Shown piece after piece: positions 5,046 through 5,555 of a stretch of DNA of 5,555 nucleotides (position 1 is the stretch's first letter; each line of letters starts with the position of its first letter). The stretch is from assembly GCA_017303735.1 (NCBI GenBank), contig JAFLCF010000261.1:1-5555 (forward strand), read 5' to 3'. Origin of the DNA: Anaerolineae bacterium. Its GTDB lineage: Bacteria; Chloroflexota; Anaerolineae; Anaerolineales; Villigracilaceae. The translations under genes and the position numbers were made by a program. The notes beneath the pieces are model-generated. The model did not search any database and had not been told where the DNA came from. It saw only the letters and a list, made by a program, of their open reading frames with translations.

Positions 5046-5555
5046 ATGACCAACTCCCAAGCCATCCTTAACGGTGACCGACTTGCCCTCGCGCGAATGT
5101 TGACCCAGGTGGAAAACAATTCGCAAGAGGGACGTTCGTCGTTAATGGAATTGTTCCCGCATACGGGCAAGGCGCATCTTATCGGTGTGACCGGCGCGCC
5201 AGGGACGGGCAAGTCGTCATTGGTCAATCAATTGGCGCTGCATTATCGTAAGCAAGAAGACAAACGCATTGCCATTGTGGCGGTCGACCCATCCAGTCCG
5301 TTTACGGGCGGGGCTGTGCTCGGCGATAGAGTTCGCATGCGCGATCTTTCGGGTGACCCGAACGTCTTCATCCGCTCGATGGCTTCGCGGGGGTCACTGG
5401 GTGGTCTCGCTCAAGCCACTGCCAATATGGTGCAAGTCTTTGACGCGGCAGGGTTCGACATCATCATCGTGGAGACGGTGGGCGCAGGGCAAAGTGAAGT
5501 GGACATTGCCCGCCTCGCTCATACGACGTTGGTTGTTGAAGCTCCCGGGCTGGGG
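5046..5555 (+). CDS. meaB: MeaB/ArgK-type G3E GTPase, mutase chaperone, N-terminal 170 codons (runs off right edge)
   Basis: This G-protein assembles with AdoCbl-dependent methylmalonyl-CoA-type mutases, gates cofactor loading with GTP and guards against inactivation. The open frame from ATG 5046 to the window end gives 170 residues, about half of the usual 320-330. Visible motifs are Walker A GAPGTGKSS (50-58), AVDPSSPFTGGAVLGDRVRM (79-98) with the family's Mg/switch region, IRSMASRGSLGGLA (109-122), the switch II ETVGAGQSE (143-151), and the start of the PGLG segment (167-170). All are diagnostic of MeaB/ArgK. AGGAA (5037-5041) precedes the ATG. An overlapping ATG at 5042 gives only a 9-residue frame and is rejected as the start. 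It lies 177 bases after the B12-binding subunit gene, across a terminator and a palindrome cluster, so the two genes share a pathway but perhaps not a single transcript. The G-domain base-specificity motif and the dimerisation arm are beyond the edge. Confidence 0.95.
   Translation, partial: MTNSQAILNGDRLALARMLTQVENNSQEGRSSLMELFPHTGKAHLIGVTGAPGTGKSSLVNQLALHYRKQEDKRIAIVAVDPSSPFTGGAVLGDRVRMRDLSGDPNVFIRSMASRGSLGGLAQATANMVQVFDAAGFDIIIVETVGAGQSEVDIARLAHTTLVVEAPGLG

Noticed and set aside
5021..5227. 68-codon minus-strand open frame opposite meaB
   Set aside because: It is antisense to the MeaB Walker A region, with no support of its own.

Overview
The window looks like ordinary chromosomal DNA from a member of the Chloroflexota, probably Anaerolineae. 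This placement is inference. It rests on the lipoprotein's Thr/Pro-rich spacer after the lipid-modified cysteine (the 'VVVTNTPE…SATPEP' style common in that class), the moderate G+C content, and the combination of a stand-alone B12-binding mutase subunit with MeaB. No rRNA, tRNA, CRISPR array, transposase or phage gene is visible.

Layout: (1) Positions 1-477, minus strand, hold a two-gene unit: a carrier protein followed 11 bases later by the N-terminus of an acyl-CoA dehydrogenase that runs off the left edge. The carrier protein resembles those charged with amino acids by free-standing seryl-tRNA-synthetase-like ligases more than it resembles fatty-acid AcpP. (2) Positions 478-736 are an A/T-rich divergent control region with a clear extended -10 promoter for the rightward genes, two inverted repeats and a thrice-repeated AATACT element at roughly three-helical-turn spacing. 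(3) Positions 737-4334, plus strand, hold ftsK (membrane-anchored DNA translocase) and, 22 bases later, an exported lipoprotein with six PD40/TolB-like beta-propeller motifs. This unit is closed by a strong, nearly symmetric terminator at 4354-4388. (4) Positions 4410-5555, plus strand, hold a new promoter, a stand-alone cobalamin-binding subunit of an acyl-CoA mutase, a terminator, a cluster of palindromes built around GGGCGACCC, and the first 170 codons of meaB, the G-protein chaperone of such mutases, which runs off the right edge.

How the genes fit together: the B12-binding subunit and MeaB form one functional module, carbon-skeleton rearrangement of acyl-CoAs with AdoCbl loading and protection. 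The catalytic large subunit is not in the window. The carrier protein and dehydrogenase probably form a second module in which an acyl or aminoacyl group tethered to phosphopantetheine is oxidised. FtsK does chromosome segregation and is housekeeping. The propeller lipoprotein is probably co-transcribed with it but has no obvious functional link. The most interesting points are the atypical carrier protein, the operator-like repeats around two promoters, and the structured palindrome cluster between the two B12-related genes.
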